DNA from: Sphingobacteriaceae bacterium UBA6709
GTDB taxonomy: Bacteria; Bacteroidota; Bacteroidia; Sphingobacteriales; Sphingobacteriaceae
Direction: 5' to 3'
Length of the DNA stretch: 50,855 nt
NCBI GenBank assembly: GCA_002454425.1
Contig: DKIV01000051.1
Coordinates: 1 to 50,855 of the forward strand
Shown in pieces: positions 25,395 through 33,649 of the stretch; position 1 is the first letter of the stretch, and each line of letters opens with the position of its first letter. The position numbers were made by a program, and so were the translations under genes. A model generated the notes under the pieces. It searched no databases and had not been told where the DNA came from. It saw only the letters and a program-made list of their open reading frames with translations.

Positions 25395-26723
25395 TTATTT
25401 TACAATAGTTCCGTACAGATCAAAGTCTTCAGCTCTGTCAATCTGCACGTTCACAAAACTACCAATCGTAGCGTAATTGTTGGATGCGTGAATCAACACC
25501 TCATTGTCAACTTCTGGTGAATCATATTGCGTTCTTCCTAAAAAATAGTCGCCTTCCTTCTTGTCTATCAGCGTTTTGAATGTTTTATTTAGCTTCTCTT
25601 GATTCTTTTCAAAGGAAATATTTTGTTGAATTTCCATGACTTCTTCAACACGTTGTTCTTTTACCTCCTGAGGAACGTTGTCTTCAAGGGAGTAAGCATG
25701 GGTTTTCTCTTCATGGGAGTAGGTGAAACATCCCAGCCTGTCAAAACGAGTTTCCTCAACCCAATCTTTCATCTCGTTAAAGTCGCCCTCGGTTTCGCCG
25801 GGATAACCGCAAATGAGCGTAGTTCGCATGGCAATACCAGGAACTTTATCACGAATAGCATTTACTAAATCCGTTGTCTTTTGCTTAGTGGTTCCTCTGC
25901 GCATCGACTTAAGCATATTATCGCTGATATGCTGCAATGGCATATCGAGGTACTTACAGATATTCTCGCGCTCGTTCATTGCATCAAGAATTTCCATGGG
26001 AAATCCAGAGGGATACGCGTATTGCAGTCGAATCCATTCTATGCCATTTACGTCGGATAATCGACGAAGAAGTTCATCCAAATTTCGCTTGCCATAAATG
26101 TCAAGACCGTAATAAGTAAGATCTTGCGCAATAAGGATAAGTTCTTTGGTTCCATTTGCCGCCAGACTTTTCGCTTGTTTTACGAGGTCTTCCATAGGAG
26201 TGGATACGTGCATTCCGCGCATTAGAGGAATGGCGCAGAAAGAACATGGGCGATTACAGCCTTCAGCGATTTTAAAGTAGGCGAAGTGCGAAGGAGTCGT
26301 AAGTAAGCGCTCGCCTAAAAGTTCGTATTTATAGTTTGCACCTAACTCAGTAAGGATATTTTGTAAATCATTTGTGCCGAAATAAGCGTCTACATTACTT
26401 ATTTCCTGTTCTAAATCAGATTTGTATCTTTCTGATAGGCATCCTGTCACGATTACTTTTCCTACTTTTCCCTGATCTTTCATTTCTGAAAACTGGAGGA
26501 TGGTATCGATAGATTCTTGTTTGGCATTATCGATAAATCCGCAGGTATTGATAACAATGATATCATTGTCCCGAACATTTTCAGCCTCATGAACCACGCT
26601 CATCTGGTTTCCTTTCAGCTGTCCCATCAATACTTCAGAATCATAAACGTTTTTAGAGCAACCCAATGTAATAACATTGACGCGTGGTTTGGCTTGAGGA
26701 GCCTCTGTTTTTCGTGTTCGCAT
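25395..26723 (-). CDS. rimO: Ribosomal protein S12 methylthiotransferase RimO
   Basis: A radical-SAM enzyme that methylthiolates the conserved Asp of ribosomal protein uS12. The N-terminal UPF0004 domain has three cluster cysteines (VITLGCSKNVYDSE, VINTCGFIDNAK, VIVTGCLSERY). The radical SAM cluster motif is EGCNRPCSFCAIP, and a C-terminal TRAM domain ends FDLYGTIVK. I start at ATG 26723 (442 aa, beginning MRTRKTEAPQ); the frame is open twelve more codons to 26759, but those residues (TFRRPSLIIVF) are not family-like. A 148-bp spacer separates it from ftsY upstream. Confidence 0.95.
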   Translation of the reverse strand: MRTRKTEAPQAKPRVNVITLGCSKNVYDSEVLMGQLKGNQMSVVHEAENVRDNDIIVINTCGFIDNAKQESIDTILQFSEMKDQGKVGKVIVTGCLSERYKSDLEQEISNVDAYFGTNDLQNILTELGANYKYELLGERLLTTPSHFAYFKIAEGCNRPCSFCAIPLMRGMHVSTPMEDLVKQAKSLAANGTKELILIAQDLTYYGLDIYGKRNLDELLRRLSDVNGIEWIRLQYAYPSGFPMEILDAMNERENICKYLDMPLQHISDNMLKSMRRGTTKQKTTDLVNAIRDKVPGIAMRTTLICGYPGETEGDFNEMKDWVEETRFDRLGCFTYSHEEKTHAYSLEDNVPQEVKEQRVEEVMEIQQNISFEKNQEKLNKTFKTLIDKKEGDYFLGRTQYDSPEVDNEVLIHASNNYATIGSFVNVQIDRAEDFDLYGTIVK

Positions 26724-26871
26724 GAAAACAATAATTAAAGATGGCCGCCGGAAGGTCATTCCCGGGCTTGCCTTGTATATTCAGCATACGATATCGCGCT
26801 AACTTAGTTGCTTTCCGGATATCGATCTGACTAGGAGAGAAGAGTGACCGGTAAACGATCAACCTCCTTTG

Positions 26872-27834
26872 TTATTTGAATAGAGAATTTACAAACTGTT
26901 GTCTGTCAAAAAGCTGTAGATCATTGATCCCTTCGCCAACGCCAATGTATTTAACGGGAATCTTAAACTGATCAGAAATTCCAATTACAACACCTCCCTT
27001 GGCTGTTCCATCGAGTTTCGTCAATGCCAACGCATTCACGTCGGTAGCCTGGGTGAACTGCTTGCATTGTTCTATGGCATTTTGGCCCGTAGAGGCATCT
27101 AAGACCAGCAGTATTTCATGAGGTGCTCCGGGAACGACCTTTTGCATCACGTTCTTTATCTTGGTGAGCTCATTCATGAGCGCTACCTTATTGTGTAAGC
27201 GCCCGGCGGTGTCAATAATAGCAACGTCTTCGCCATTGGCTACCGCGGATTGAAGGGTGTCGAATGCTACCGACGCGGGATCCGAGCCCATCGCCTGCGC
27301 TACAACGCGGACATCCACGCGCTCGCCCCATAATTTTAACTGATCTACAGCTGCTGCTCTGAAAGTGTCTGCCGCCCCGAGTACGACTTTATTGCCGGAG
27401 GCCTTAAGCTTATGAGCGAGCTTGCCAATAGTGGTAGTTTTTCCTACTCCATTGACCCCAACCACCATGATAACATAGGGCTTATGAGTGCCATACTCAA
27501 AGTTCTCGAAATCATTACTGTTATTCTCAGCCAGAAGCGACTGTATCTCATCCTTGAGCAGATTATTCAATTCCGAAGCCCCGAAGTATTTGTCGCGCGC
27601 GACGCGAGCTTCTATACGCTCAATAATCTTAAGGGTAGTACTTACGCCCACGTCTGATGATACAAGAATTTCCTCCAGTTCATCCAACACGTCGTCATCT
27701 ACTGTCGACTTGCCTATGACAGCCTTCGTAAGTTTCGAAAATAGACCCTCTTTGGTCTTTTCCAGTCCTTTATCTAACGCTTCTACTTCTTCCTTTGGAG
27801 CTTCTTTTTTCTTGAAAAAATCAAATAATCCCAT
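26872..27834 (-). CDS. ftsY: Signal recognition particle receptor FtsY
   Basis: A 320-aa SRP GTPase that receives Ffh-ribosome complexes at the membrane. The protein starts with a short charged segment (MGLFDFFKKKEAPKEE), without the long acidic A domain of E. coli. The N domain follows, then the G motifs: G1 VVGVNGVGKTTTIGKLA, DTFRAAAVDQL, G3 IIDTAGRLHNK and G4 LTKLDGTAKGG. It lies behind rpmB-rpmG-DUF4295, separated from them by a terminator, so it probably also has a promoter of its own. Confidence 0.96.
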   Translation of the reverse strand: MGLFDFFKKKEAPKEEVEALDKGLEKTKEGLFSKLTKAVIGKSTVDDDVLDELEEILVSSDVGVSTTLKIIERIEARVARDKYFGASELNNLLKDEIQSLLAENNSNDFENFEYGTHKPYVIMVVGVNGVGKTTTIGKLAHKLKASGNKVVLGAADTFRAAAVDQLKLWGERVDVRVVAQAMGSDPASVAFDTLQSAVANGEDVAIIDTAGRLHNKVALMNELTKIKNVMQKVVPGAPHEILLVLDASTGQNAIEQCKQFTQATDVNALALTKLDGTAKGGVVIGISDQFKIPVKYIGVGEGINDLQLFDRQQFVNSLFK

Positions 27835-27947
27835 TTTGTTGAGTCCTTAAAATAATCAGTGCAGGATTCCTTTTGCTAGCAGTGATAGTGTAAACTGTAA
27901 AAATAGAAAATTATAATACAGCAAAACCATATCTCTGGTGTTTGCCT

Positions 27948-27981
27948 AAAAAAAAAGCCCTCCTGATTGCATCAAGACGGC
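27948..27981 (-). terminator. Terminator between the DUF4295 gene and ftsY
   Basis: On the minus strand GCCGTCTTGAT pairs with ATCAGGAGGGC at ten of eleven positions around the loop GCA and is followed by nine T residues. It ends the rpmB-rpmG-DUF4295 transcript before ftsY. Confidence 0.8.
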
Positions 27982-28005
27982 TTCTTAATATTTTTTAAGT
28001 AAAAG

Positions 28006-28167
28006 TTATGCTTTGCTGCTTGCAATAGCATCTTTCACGTGATCGTTATGCACGATTACTTCCTTAAAAGAGTAAGCTCCGGTTTTAGCAGATTTCACCA
28101 TAGTGATCACTTTAGAGTACTCTTTACCTTTTCCGGTCTTAAGGGTCGCAACTACTTTCTTAGCCAT
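28006..28167 (-). CDS. DUF4295-family small basic protein
   Basis: A 53-aa lysine-rich protein beginning MAKKVVATLKTGKGKEYSKV and ending HVKDAIASSKA. It matches the Bacteroidota-specific DUF4295 family, found next to ribosomal proteins L28 and L33 and ftsY. The position, size and charge suggest a ribosome-associated protein, but its role has not been shown. It lies 30 bp after rpmG and ends just before a terminator. Confidence 0.88.
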   Translation of the reverse strand: MAKKVVATLKTGKGKEYSKVITMVKSAKTGAYSFKEVIVHNDHVKDAIASSKA

Positions 28168-28197
28168 CTCTTATACTTTTAGAGGGACAAGCCCTGA

Positions 28198-28380
28198 TTA
28201 TTTAATTTCTTTATGAATAGTAACTTTTCTAAGGAAAGAATTGAATTTTTTCAACTCTAAGCGCTCAGTAGTATTCTTTTTATTTTTAGTAGTAATGTAA
28301 CGAGACATTCCAGGAACACCGCTTTCTTTCTGCTCAGTGCATTCTAAGATTACCTGAACTCTATTGCCTTTCTTAGCCAT
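28198..28380 (-). CDS. rpmG: 50S ribosomal protein bL33
   Basis: A 60-aa large-subunit protein (MAKKGNRVQVILECTEQKES; ending LRKVTIHKEIK). The Thr/Lys-rich region YITTKNKKNTTERLELKKF is diagnostic. There is no Cys-x2-Cys zinc ribbon, so this is the zinc-independent form. It sits 25 bp after rpmB and 30 bp before the DUF4295 gene. Confidence 0.95.
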   Translation of the reverse strand: MAKKGNRVQVILECTEQKESGVPGMSRYITTKNKKNTTERLELKKFNSFLRKVTIHKEIK

Positions 28381-28405
28381 CTTTGTTCTTAGTTAAATAC
28401 GTTAA

Positions 28406-28639
28406 TTAAATGTATCCTTTTTTAAGGAATTTATTAATTACGGCGCTGATACCGTTTTTATTGATTGTTTTTACTGCTGATGTTGAAACTTTCAGCGTAA
28501 TCCAGCGGTCTTCTTCAGGGATATAAAACTTTTTTACCTGTAGGTTGGGATAAAATTTGCGCTTGGTCTTTACGTTTGAATTTGAAACGTTGTGACCATT
28601 CATTGCCATTTTTCCTGTTAAATCACAAATTCTCGACAT
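28406..28639 (-). CDS. rpmB: 50S ribosomal protein bL28
   Basis: A 77-aa large-subunit protein (MSRICDLTGKMAMNGHNVSN, with KTKRKFYPNLQVKKF). It is the first gene of the small ribosomal operon and has a recognisable promoter 49 bp upstream. It carries only one of the zinc-ligand cysteines (Cys5), so it is the zinc-free type. Confidence 0.96.
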   Translation of the reverse strand: MSRICDLTGKMAMNGHNVSNSNVKTKRKFYPNLQVKKFYIPEEDRWITLKVSTSAVKTINKNGISAVINKFLKKGYI

Positions 28640-28687
28640 GACTATATTGTGTATCTTTATTGTAAACTCAGTCTCTTAAAGAGTTTG

Positions 28688-28718
28688 CAAATATCAGATA
28701 AATAAATGAAAACCACAA
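28688..28718 (-). promoter_or_regulatory. Candidate rpmB promoter (TTG-N20-GATATTTG)
   Basis: On the minus strand TTG (28718-28716) is followed after 20 nt by GATATTTG (28695-28688), seven of eight bases matching TAnnTTTG at ideal spacing. The transcript would have a leader of about 43 nt. Confidence 0.5.
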
Positions 28719-29130
28719 GTATTTGTGTTTTTTTATTTGAATATTTGATGTGCGCTGTCCCTGCTTCCTGCTACTGAGTCTAGGTGTTAAAAACTGTTTG
28801 CGAAATTACAGATTTTAACCTGATACGCAAGGCTGTATTACCGCTTTTTTCTATCCTCTAATTAAAAGGTCTTCTTCATGATATGATGATATCAACTTAA
28901 GCCCCGGTGTCTATTTTGTTTGACCCTTTAAAACACTCTAGTCTTTCAAAACGTTTCCATGGCGTGATTATGTGTGCCCGTTTAATTCAGTGTAGGCCAA
29001 ATTTCATGACGCAACCCCTGATTTTTGAAGGTGGGCTTAAGTTAGAATTGCATTAAGATGATTTTCCCGAGCCTATTATTTTTTATATTGTTTTAGTATT
29101 CTATACATCTACATTAAACAACCACATCCT
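28719..29130. other. Gene-free spacer between rpmB and acs
   Basis: Just over 400 bp between divergent genes. No tRNA, riboswitch or repeat was recognised and the acs promoter could not be placed with confidence. Short stretches recall neither neighbour. Confidence 0.35.
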
Positions 29131-31044
29131 ATGAACTTAAAAATTTCATCATTTGATGAGTACAAACAATGTTATGAACAGAGTGTAAATGATCCGGAAG
29201 CCTTTTGGGCCTCGGTGGCGGAAAATTTTAAATGGCGCCGGAAATGGGACAAAGTGCTCGACTGGAATTTTCAGGATCCACGAATTAGATGGTTCGAAGG
29301 CGCTCAGCTTAATATTACCGAGAATTGCCTTGACAGGCATGCTGAGGCTAATCCCGATACGCCGGCGATCATTTGGGAACCCAACGATCCTGATGAGGAC
29401 TTTCGCGTGTTAACTTATAAACAGCTTTTAGAAAAGGTTTGTCAATTCGCTAACGCGTTGCGTAATAATGGTGCTCAAAAAGGAGACCGTATTTGCATCT
29501 ATATGCCCATGGTTCCCGAACTTGCTATTGCGGTGCTGGCTTGCGCGCGTATTGGGGCGGTGCATTCGGTGATATTCGGAGGTTTTTCCGCGCAGTCTAT
29601 TGCCGATAGAATTAATGATGCCCAATGTTCAATTATCGTTACCGCTGACGGAGGTTTCCGCGGCCCAAAAGACATTCCCCTGAAGGAGGTGATTGATGAC
29701 GCGCTTATACAATGTCGTAGCGTGCAGCGTGTTATTGTCCTTACCAGAAGTCGTACGCCCGTATCTATGATAAAAGGGCGCGATGTATGGTGGGAAGATG
29801 AAATTAAGAAAGTCGAGACGCAGGGTAATCCTGAGTGTTTGCCCGAAGTTATGGACGCCGAAGATATGCTCTTTATCTTGTATACCTCCGGCTCAACAGG
29901 TAAGCCAAAAGGAGTGGTTCATACCTGCGGAGGATACATGGTTTATGCTGGTTATACCTTCGCTAATGTCTTTCAGTATCAACCAGGGGAGGTGTATTTT
30001 TGTACAGCAGACATTGGTTGGATCACTGGCCATAGCTATATTCTCTACGGTCCTCTTTCTCAGGGAGCCACCGCGTTAATGTTTGAAGGAGTACCTACCT
30101 GGCCCGATGCGGGGCGTTTCTGGGATATCGTACAGAAGCATCAGGTAAATATTTTATATACCGCTCCAACGGCCATCAGATCTCTTATGGGCTTTGGTCT
30201 GGAGCCCCTCGAAGGTAAAGATCTCAGCAGTTTAACCAAACTTGGTTCTGTGGGTGAACCGATAAATGAGGAAGCCTGGCATTGGTTTCACGAAAAGGTC
30301 GGTCGCAATGAGTGTCCTATAGCGGATACCTGGTGGCAGACAGAAACAGGTGGTATCATGATCTCCGCACTTGCAGGCATCACCCCTCTGAAAGCCGGAT
30401 TTGCCTCGCTTCCTCTACCTGGCGTGCAGCCCTGTCTTCTCGATGAGCATGGAAAGGAGATTGAAGAAAACGACGTGAGCGGTAATTTATGTATAAAGTT
30501 TCCATGGCCGGGAATGCTACGTACTACCTATGGCGATCATGAGCGCTGTCGTCAAACTTATTTTGCTACGTATCCAGGAATGTACTTTACGGGTGACGGC
30601 TGTTATCGGGATGAAAATGGATTCTATCGTATTACCGGAAGAGTCGATGATGTGCTGAATGTTTCAGGTCATCGTATAGGAACAGCAGAAGTTGAAAATG
30701 CCATTAATATGCACGCTGATGTGGTAGAAAGTGCGGTAGTAGGTTATCCTCATCAGGTGAAAGGGCAGGGTATTTACGCGTACGTAATCCTTGGAAGTTC
30801 AACTCATTCAGACCAGGAGCTGGTGCAGAAGGATATTTTGAAAACGGTGAGCAGAATTATCGGGCCCATAGCCAAACCTGATAAGATTCAGTTTGTCTCC
30901 GGACTGCCTAAGACGCGCTCCGGCAAGATTATGCGACGCATCCTTCGCAAGATCGCCGAGGGCGATGCCGGAGCTTTGGGAGATACAAGCACACTACTTG
31001 ATCCTGCCGTTGTTGATGAGATAAAAAGCGGCGCGCTTGCCTGA
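29131..31044 (+). CDS. acs: Acetyl-CoA synthetase
   Basis: An AMP-forming acetate-CoA ligase that activates acetate in two steps through acetyl-AMP. The 637-aa protein has the Acs N-terminal cap (EAFWASVAENFKWRRKWDKV), the nucleotide-binding loop LYTSGSTGKPKGVVHT, the acetate-pocket region ADTWWQTETGG, the hinge motif YRITGRVDDVLNVSGHR and, near the C-terminus, Lys599 in RSGKIMRRIL, the lysine whose acetylation switches Acs off in other bacteria. Length is close to the usual ~650 aa. csbD follows 51 bp downstream in the same direction. It supports growth on acetate or reuse of overflow acetate. Confidence 0.96.
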   Translation: MNLKISSFDEYKQCYEQSVNDPEAFWASVAENFKWRRKWDKVLDWNFQDPRIRWFEGAQLNITENCLDRHAEANPDTPAIIWEPNDPDEDFRVLTYKQLLEKVCQFANALRNNGAQKGDRICIYMPMVPELAIAVLACARIGAVHSVIFGGFSAQSIADRINDAQCSIIVTADGGFRGPKDIPLKEVIDDALIQCRSVQRVIVLTRSRTPVSMIKGRDVWWEDEIKKVETQGNPECLPEVMDAEDMLFILYTSGSTGKPKGVVHTCGGYMVYAGYTFANVFQYQPGEVYFCTADIGWITGHSYILYGPLSQGATALMFEGVPTWPDAGRFWDIVQKHQVNILYTAPTAIRSLMGFGLEPLEGKDLSSLTKLGSVGEPINEEAWHWFHEKVGRNECPIADTWWQTETGGIMISALAGITPLKAGFASLPLPGVQPCLLDEHGKEIEENDVSGNLCIKFPWPGMLRTTYGDHERCRQTYFATYPGMYFTGDGCYRDENGFYRITGRVDDVLNVSGHRIGTAEVENAINMHADVVESAVVGYPHQVKGQGIYAYVILGSSTHSDQELVQKDILKTVSRIIGPIAKPDKIQFVSGLPKTRSGKIMRRILRKIAEGDAGALGDTSTLLDPAVVDEIKSGALA

Positions 31045-31095
31045 CGATAAACAAAATAGCCATTCATGGGTTGTTATATAAAAACAAACATACCT

Positions 31096-31281
31096 ATGGA
31101 TAAGTTAGAATTAAAAGGAGCATGGAATCAGCTCAAAGGAAAGGTTAAGCAGGCATATGCTGATTTAACAGACGATGATTTGAAATATGAAGAAGGTAAA
31201 GACGATGAATTATATGGGCGTCTTCAGGAGAAAACCGGCAAGTCTCGTGATGAGCTGGTGAAATGGCTGAGAAGCCTCTAA
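31096..31281 (+). CDS. CsbD-family stress protein
   Basis: A 61-aa protein of the CsbD family (MDKLELKGAWNQLKGKVKQA, then YADLTDDDLKYEEGKDDELY), small helical proteins that accumulate under general stress in many bacteria, with no known biochemical role. The frame continues ten codons upstream to ATG 31066, but those residues are not conserved and ATG 31096 begins the family exactly. It is followed by a terminator shared with the convergent lipoprotein gene. Confidence 0.9.
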   Translation: MDKLELKGAWNQLKGKVKQAYADLTDDDLKYEEGKDDELYGRLQEKTGKSRDELVKWLRSL

Positions 31282-31300
31282 ATATTATTTGTCTTTATAA

Positions 31301-31363
31301 AGGAAAGCCCCTGTTGGGAATCTTGTTTGTGAATCAAAGAAGATCCCGGCAGGGGCTTTTTCC
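31301..31363. terminator. Bidirectional terminator, csbD / lipoprotein gene
   Basis: AAAGCCCCTG and CAGGGGCTTT pair, continued inward by GGGA-ATCTT / AAGATCCC with a small bulge, around a 13-nt loop. A and T runs flank both sides. Confidence 0.85.
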
Positions 31364-31372
31364 TTATTTGGG

Positions 31373-31864
31373 TTAATTAACAAGCTTCGAGGGAGCCAGT
31401 TTAATATATTTTGCACTGTCAGAAGAAAAATAATCATTCATTGATATCTTACCGTCTGCTGTTTTCATATCTATAACACCGTCCAGTTTAATCTTATCAC
31501 CAGCCTTGATTGCCGTCAACGCTTTATTCAGTTCTGCGTCAGCAAGCGGCAAGAAGATCCGATAGTTTACGTTATAGCCAGCGGTATCTGTAGGTGCCGG
31601 TACTTTAAGCTGTATGCTATTCGTATTAACATCCTCTACGTCAAATTTCCATGCCTTAAATTCCATATTGGCCGCAACATACTTGGCCATGTTCGTAACG
31701 ATGCGATTCTTTAAAGCTGCCTGGTTTTTAAATAAAGTTACCGTGTCCTGAGCTCTTTTCAGGCGACCGACGAAATTGCTTTGAGAGGGCGGTACTGACA
31801 TGTTTTCGGAACACGCCGAAATGAACAGTCCTCCCAGTAAAATGAGTGTGATCAGTTTTTTCAT
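31373..31864 (-). CDS. Small lipoprotein of unknown function
   Basis: A 163-aa protein with a lipoprotein signal (MKKLITLILLGGLFISAC, lipidated Cys18) followed by SENMSVPP, lacking the acidic surface-export run, so it is probably periplasm-facing. The mature part contains an OB-fold-like alternation of strands, including LTAIKAGDKIKLDGVIDM, but I do not recognise a family. It is a single gene, convergent with csbD and divergent from aldA. Confidence 0.65.
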   Translation of the reverse strand: MKKLITLILLGGLFISACSENMSVPPSQSNFVGRLKRAQDTVTLFKNQAALKNRIVTNMAKYVAANMEFKAWKFDVEDVNTNSIQLKVPAPTDTAGYNVNYRIFLPLADAELNKALTAIKAGDKIKLDGVIDMKTADGKISMNDYFSSDSAKYIKLAPSKLVN

Positions 31865-32105
31865 TTGGATAATTGATTAAATAGCAAATAAAAGTAAAAT
31901 GCACTTGAAGATCAAGTGTTTAAACATCTAATTGACGCTTTTAAGGCTTGGGAGGCCGGTGGATGTCCTTGTGCTAAAGGCATTTAAATGTAAACTTGTC
32001 ACTAAAAAAATGAATAAACCAAGCGATAGTCTTATTATGGTTTCGTATTTTGTATTTTAGACTACTAATACGTCTGAAACCTATTGTTAAAATTACTAAA
32101 AGCCC

Positions 32106-33542
32106 ATGGAAGAACTTAAAATGTTTATCGACGGTCAATTCGTCGAAAACACAAGCGGCAAATGGATTGATGTCCTGAATCCAGCAACAGAAGAAGTAAC
32201 ATCTAAGATGCCTGATGGCGGTGTTGAGTATGCCACACGTGCCATTGAAGCGGCTGAGGCTGCTCAGGTTAGCTGGGAAAAACTTCCGGCTGTTGAACGC
32301 GGATCTTATCTCATCAAGATCGCTGCCGGAATAAGAAAGAGAGAAAAAGAGCTTACTGATATTATCGTACGTGAGGGTGGTAAAACACAGGCCCTTGCAA
32401 ATGTTGAAGTACTGTTTACTGCCGATTATTTAGAATATATGGCGGGTTGGGCTCGTCGTTACGAGGGTGAAATTATTCAAAGCGATCGTCCTAACGAGAG
32501 TATTTTCTTGTTTAAAAAGGCCATCGGCGTAACCACGGGTATTTTACCATGGAATTTTCCTTTCTTCCTGATCGCTAGAAAAGCGGCGCCTGCCTTAGTT
32601 ACAGGAAATACAATTGTTGTTAAGCCAAGTCAGATCACTCCGCAAAACGCCTATGTATTTGCTCAGATCGTTGAAGAAGTTGGTCTTCCTAAAGGGGTAT
32701 TTAACCTCGTTATGGGACGTGGTTCTGTTATCGGCAAGGAATTATCATCAAATCCAAAGGTAGGCATGGTCAGTCTTACTGGTAGTGTGGGTGCTGGTAT
32801 CGAGACGATGAAGGCCGCCGCGGAGAACGTGATCAAAGTGTCTTTGGAACTTGGAGGAAAGGCGCCAGCGATCGTTATGGGAGATGCTAACCTCGACCTC
32901 GCGGTTAAATCTATCGTTGCTTCAAGAGTTATCAACACAGGGCAGGTATGTAATTGTGCTGAACGTGTTTACGTGCATGCTGATGTTAAGACTGCCTTCG
33001 TAGAAAAGCTGAAAGAGGCGATGAGCCAGGTTAAGTTCGATGATCCTTCGCAGGTTCAGGATCTCGACATGGGGCCACTGGTGAGTGCAGATGCTCTGCA
33101 GTCAGTGCAGGAAAAAGTTAAACGTGCAGTAGAGCAAGGATGTAGCCTTGTTTATGGTGGAAAACGTAAAGGTTCCAAGGGGTATTTCTTTGAGCCTACT
33201 ATCCTTGACAACGCGACTCAGGACATGGAGATTGTGCGCGACGAGACCTTCGGCCCTGTATTGCCTATTGTTGAATTTACTGATGTTGAAGATGCTATCA
33301 AGTGGGCTAATGATTGTGAATACGGATTGACATCTTCGGTTTACACACAGAATCTTGACATGGCTTTCAAATTAGTTCGCTCTTTAAAATTTGGTGAAAC
33401 TTATATCAATCGTGAGAATTTTGAAGCGATGCAAGGATTTCATGCCGGATGGCGTAAGTCGGGCATCGGTGGTGCCGATGGAAAGCATGGTCTTGAAGAA
33501 TATCTTCATACACATGTTGTGTATCTTGAAACTCAGATCTAA
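32106..33542 (+). CDS. aldA: Aldehyde dehydrogenase, AldA (lactaldehyde) type
   Basis: A 478-aa NAD-dependent aldehyde dehydrogenase. It closely resembles E. coli AldA along its length (FTADYLEYMAGWARRYEGEI; GVTTGILPWNFPFFLIARKA; ETYINRENFEAMQGFHAGWR). The catalytic Cys282 lies in INTGQVCNCAERV and the general-base Glu in LELGGKAP. AldA oxidises L-lactaldehyde from fucose or rhamnose breakdown and glycolaldehyde to the acids. No sugar-degradation genes lie beside it, so the substrate here is inferred from resemblance. It is monocistronic with a bidirectional terminator. Confidence 0.92.
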   Translation: MEELKMFIDGQFVENTSGKWIDVLNPATEEVTSKMPDGGVEYATRAIEAAEAAQVSWEKLPAVERGSYLIKIAAGIRKREKELTDIIVREGGKTQALANVEVLFTADYLEYMAGWARRYEGEIIQSDRPNESIFLFKKAIGVTTGILPWNFPFFLIARKAAPALVTGNTIVVKPSQITPQNAYVFAQIVEEVGLPKGVFNLVMGRGSVIGKELSSNPKVGMVSLTGSVGAGIETMKAAAENVIKVSLELGGKAPAIVMGDANLDLAVKSIVASRVINTGQVCNCAERVYVHADVKTAFVEKLKEAMSQVKFDDPSQVQDLDMGPLVSADALQSVQEKVKRAVEQGCSLVYGGKRKGSKGYFFEPTILDNATQDMEIVRDETFGPVLPIVEFTDVEDAIKWANDCEYGLTSSVYTQNLDMAFKLVRSLKFGETYINRENFEAMQGFHAGWRKSGIGGADGKHGLEEYLHTHVVYLETQI

Positions 33543-33573
33543 GTAAAAGTTTTTTCAGATATCCATATATAAG

Positions 33574-33613
33574 AAAAGGGGGATCAGCAAATTGTTGCGA
33601 TCCCCCTTTTTTT
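33574..33613. terminator. Bidirectional terminator, aldA / M16 peptidase
   Basis: AAAAGGGGGATC pairs with GATCCCCCTTTT around a 13-nt loop, followed by seven T residues on the plus strand. Confidence 0.9.
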
Positions 33614-33649
33614 AGCGCCATGGTATTGCTGGACGCCTTTACCTTAAAT

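Noticed and set aside
28030..28045. TTTCACGTGATC, similar to the parS core
   Set aside because: Only the central ~10 bases fit the 16-bp palindrome and it lies inside the DUF4295 coding region; no better parS was seen near parAB.
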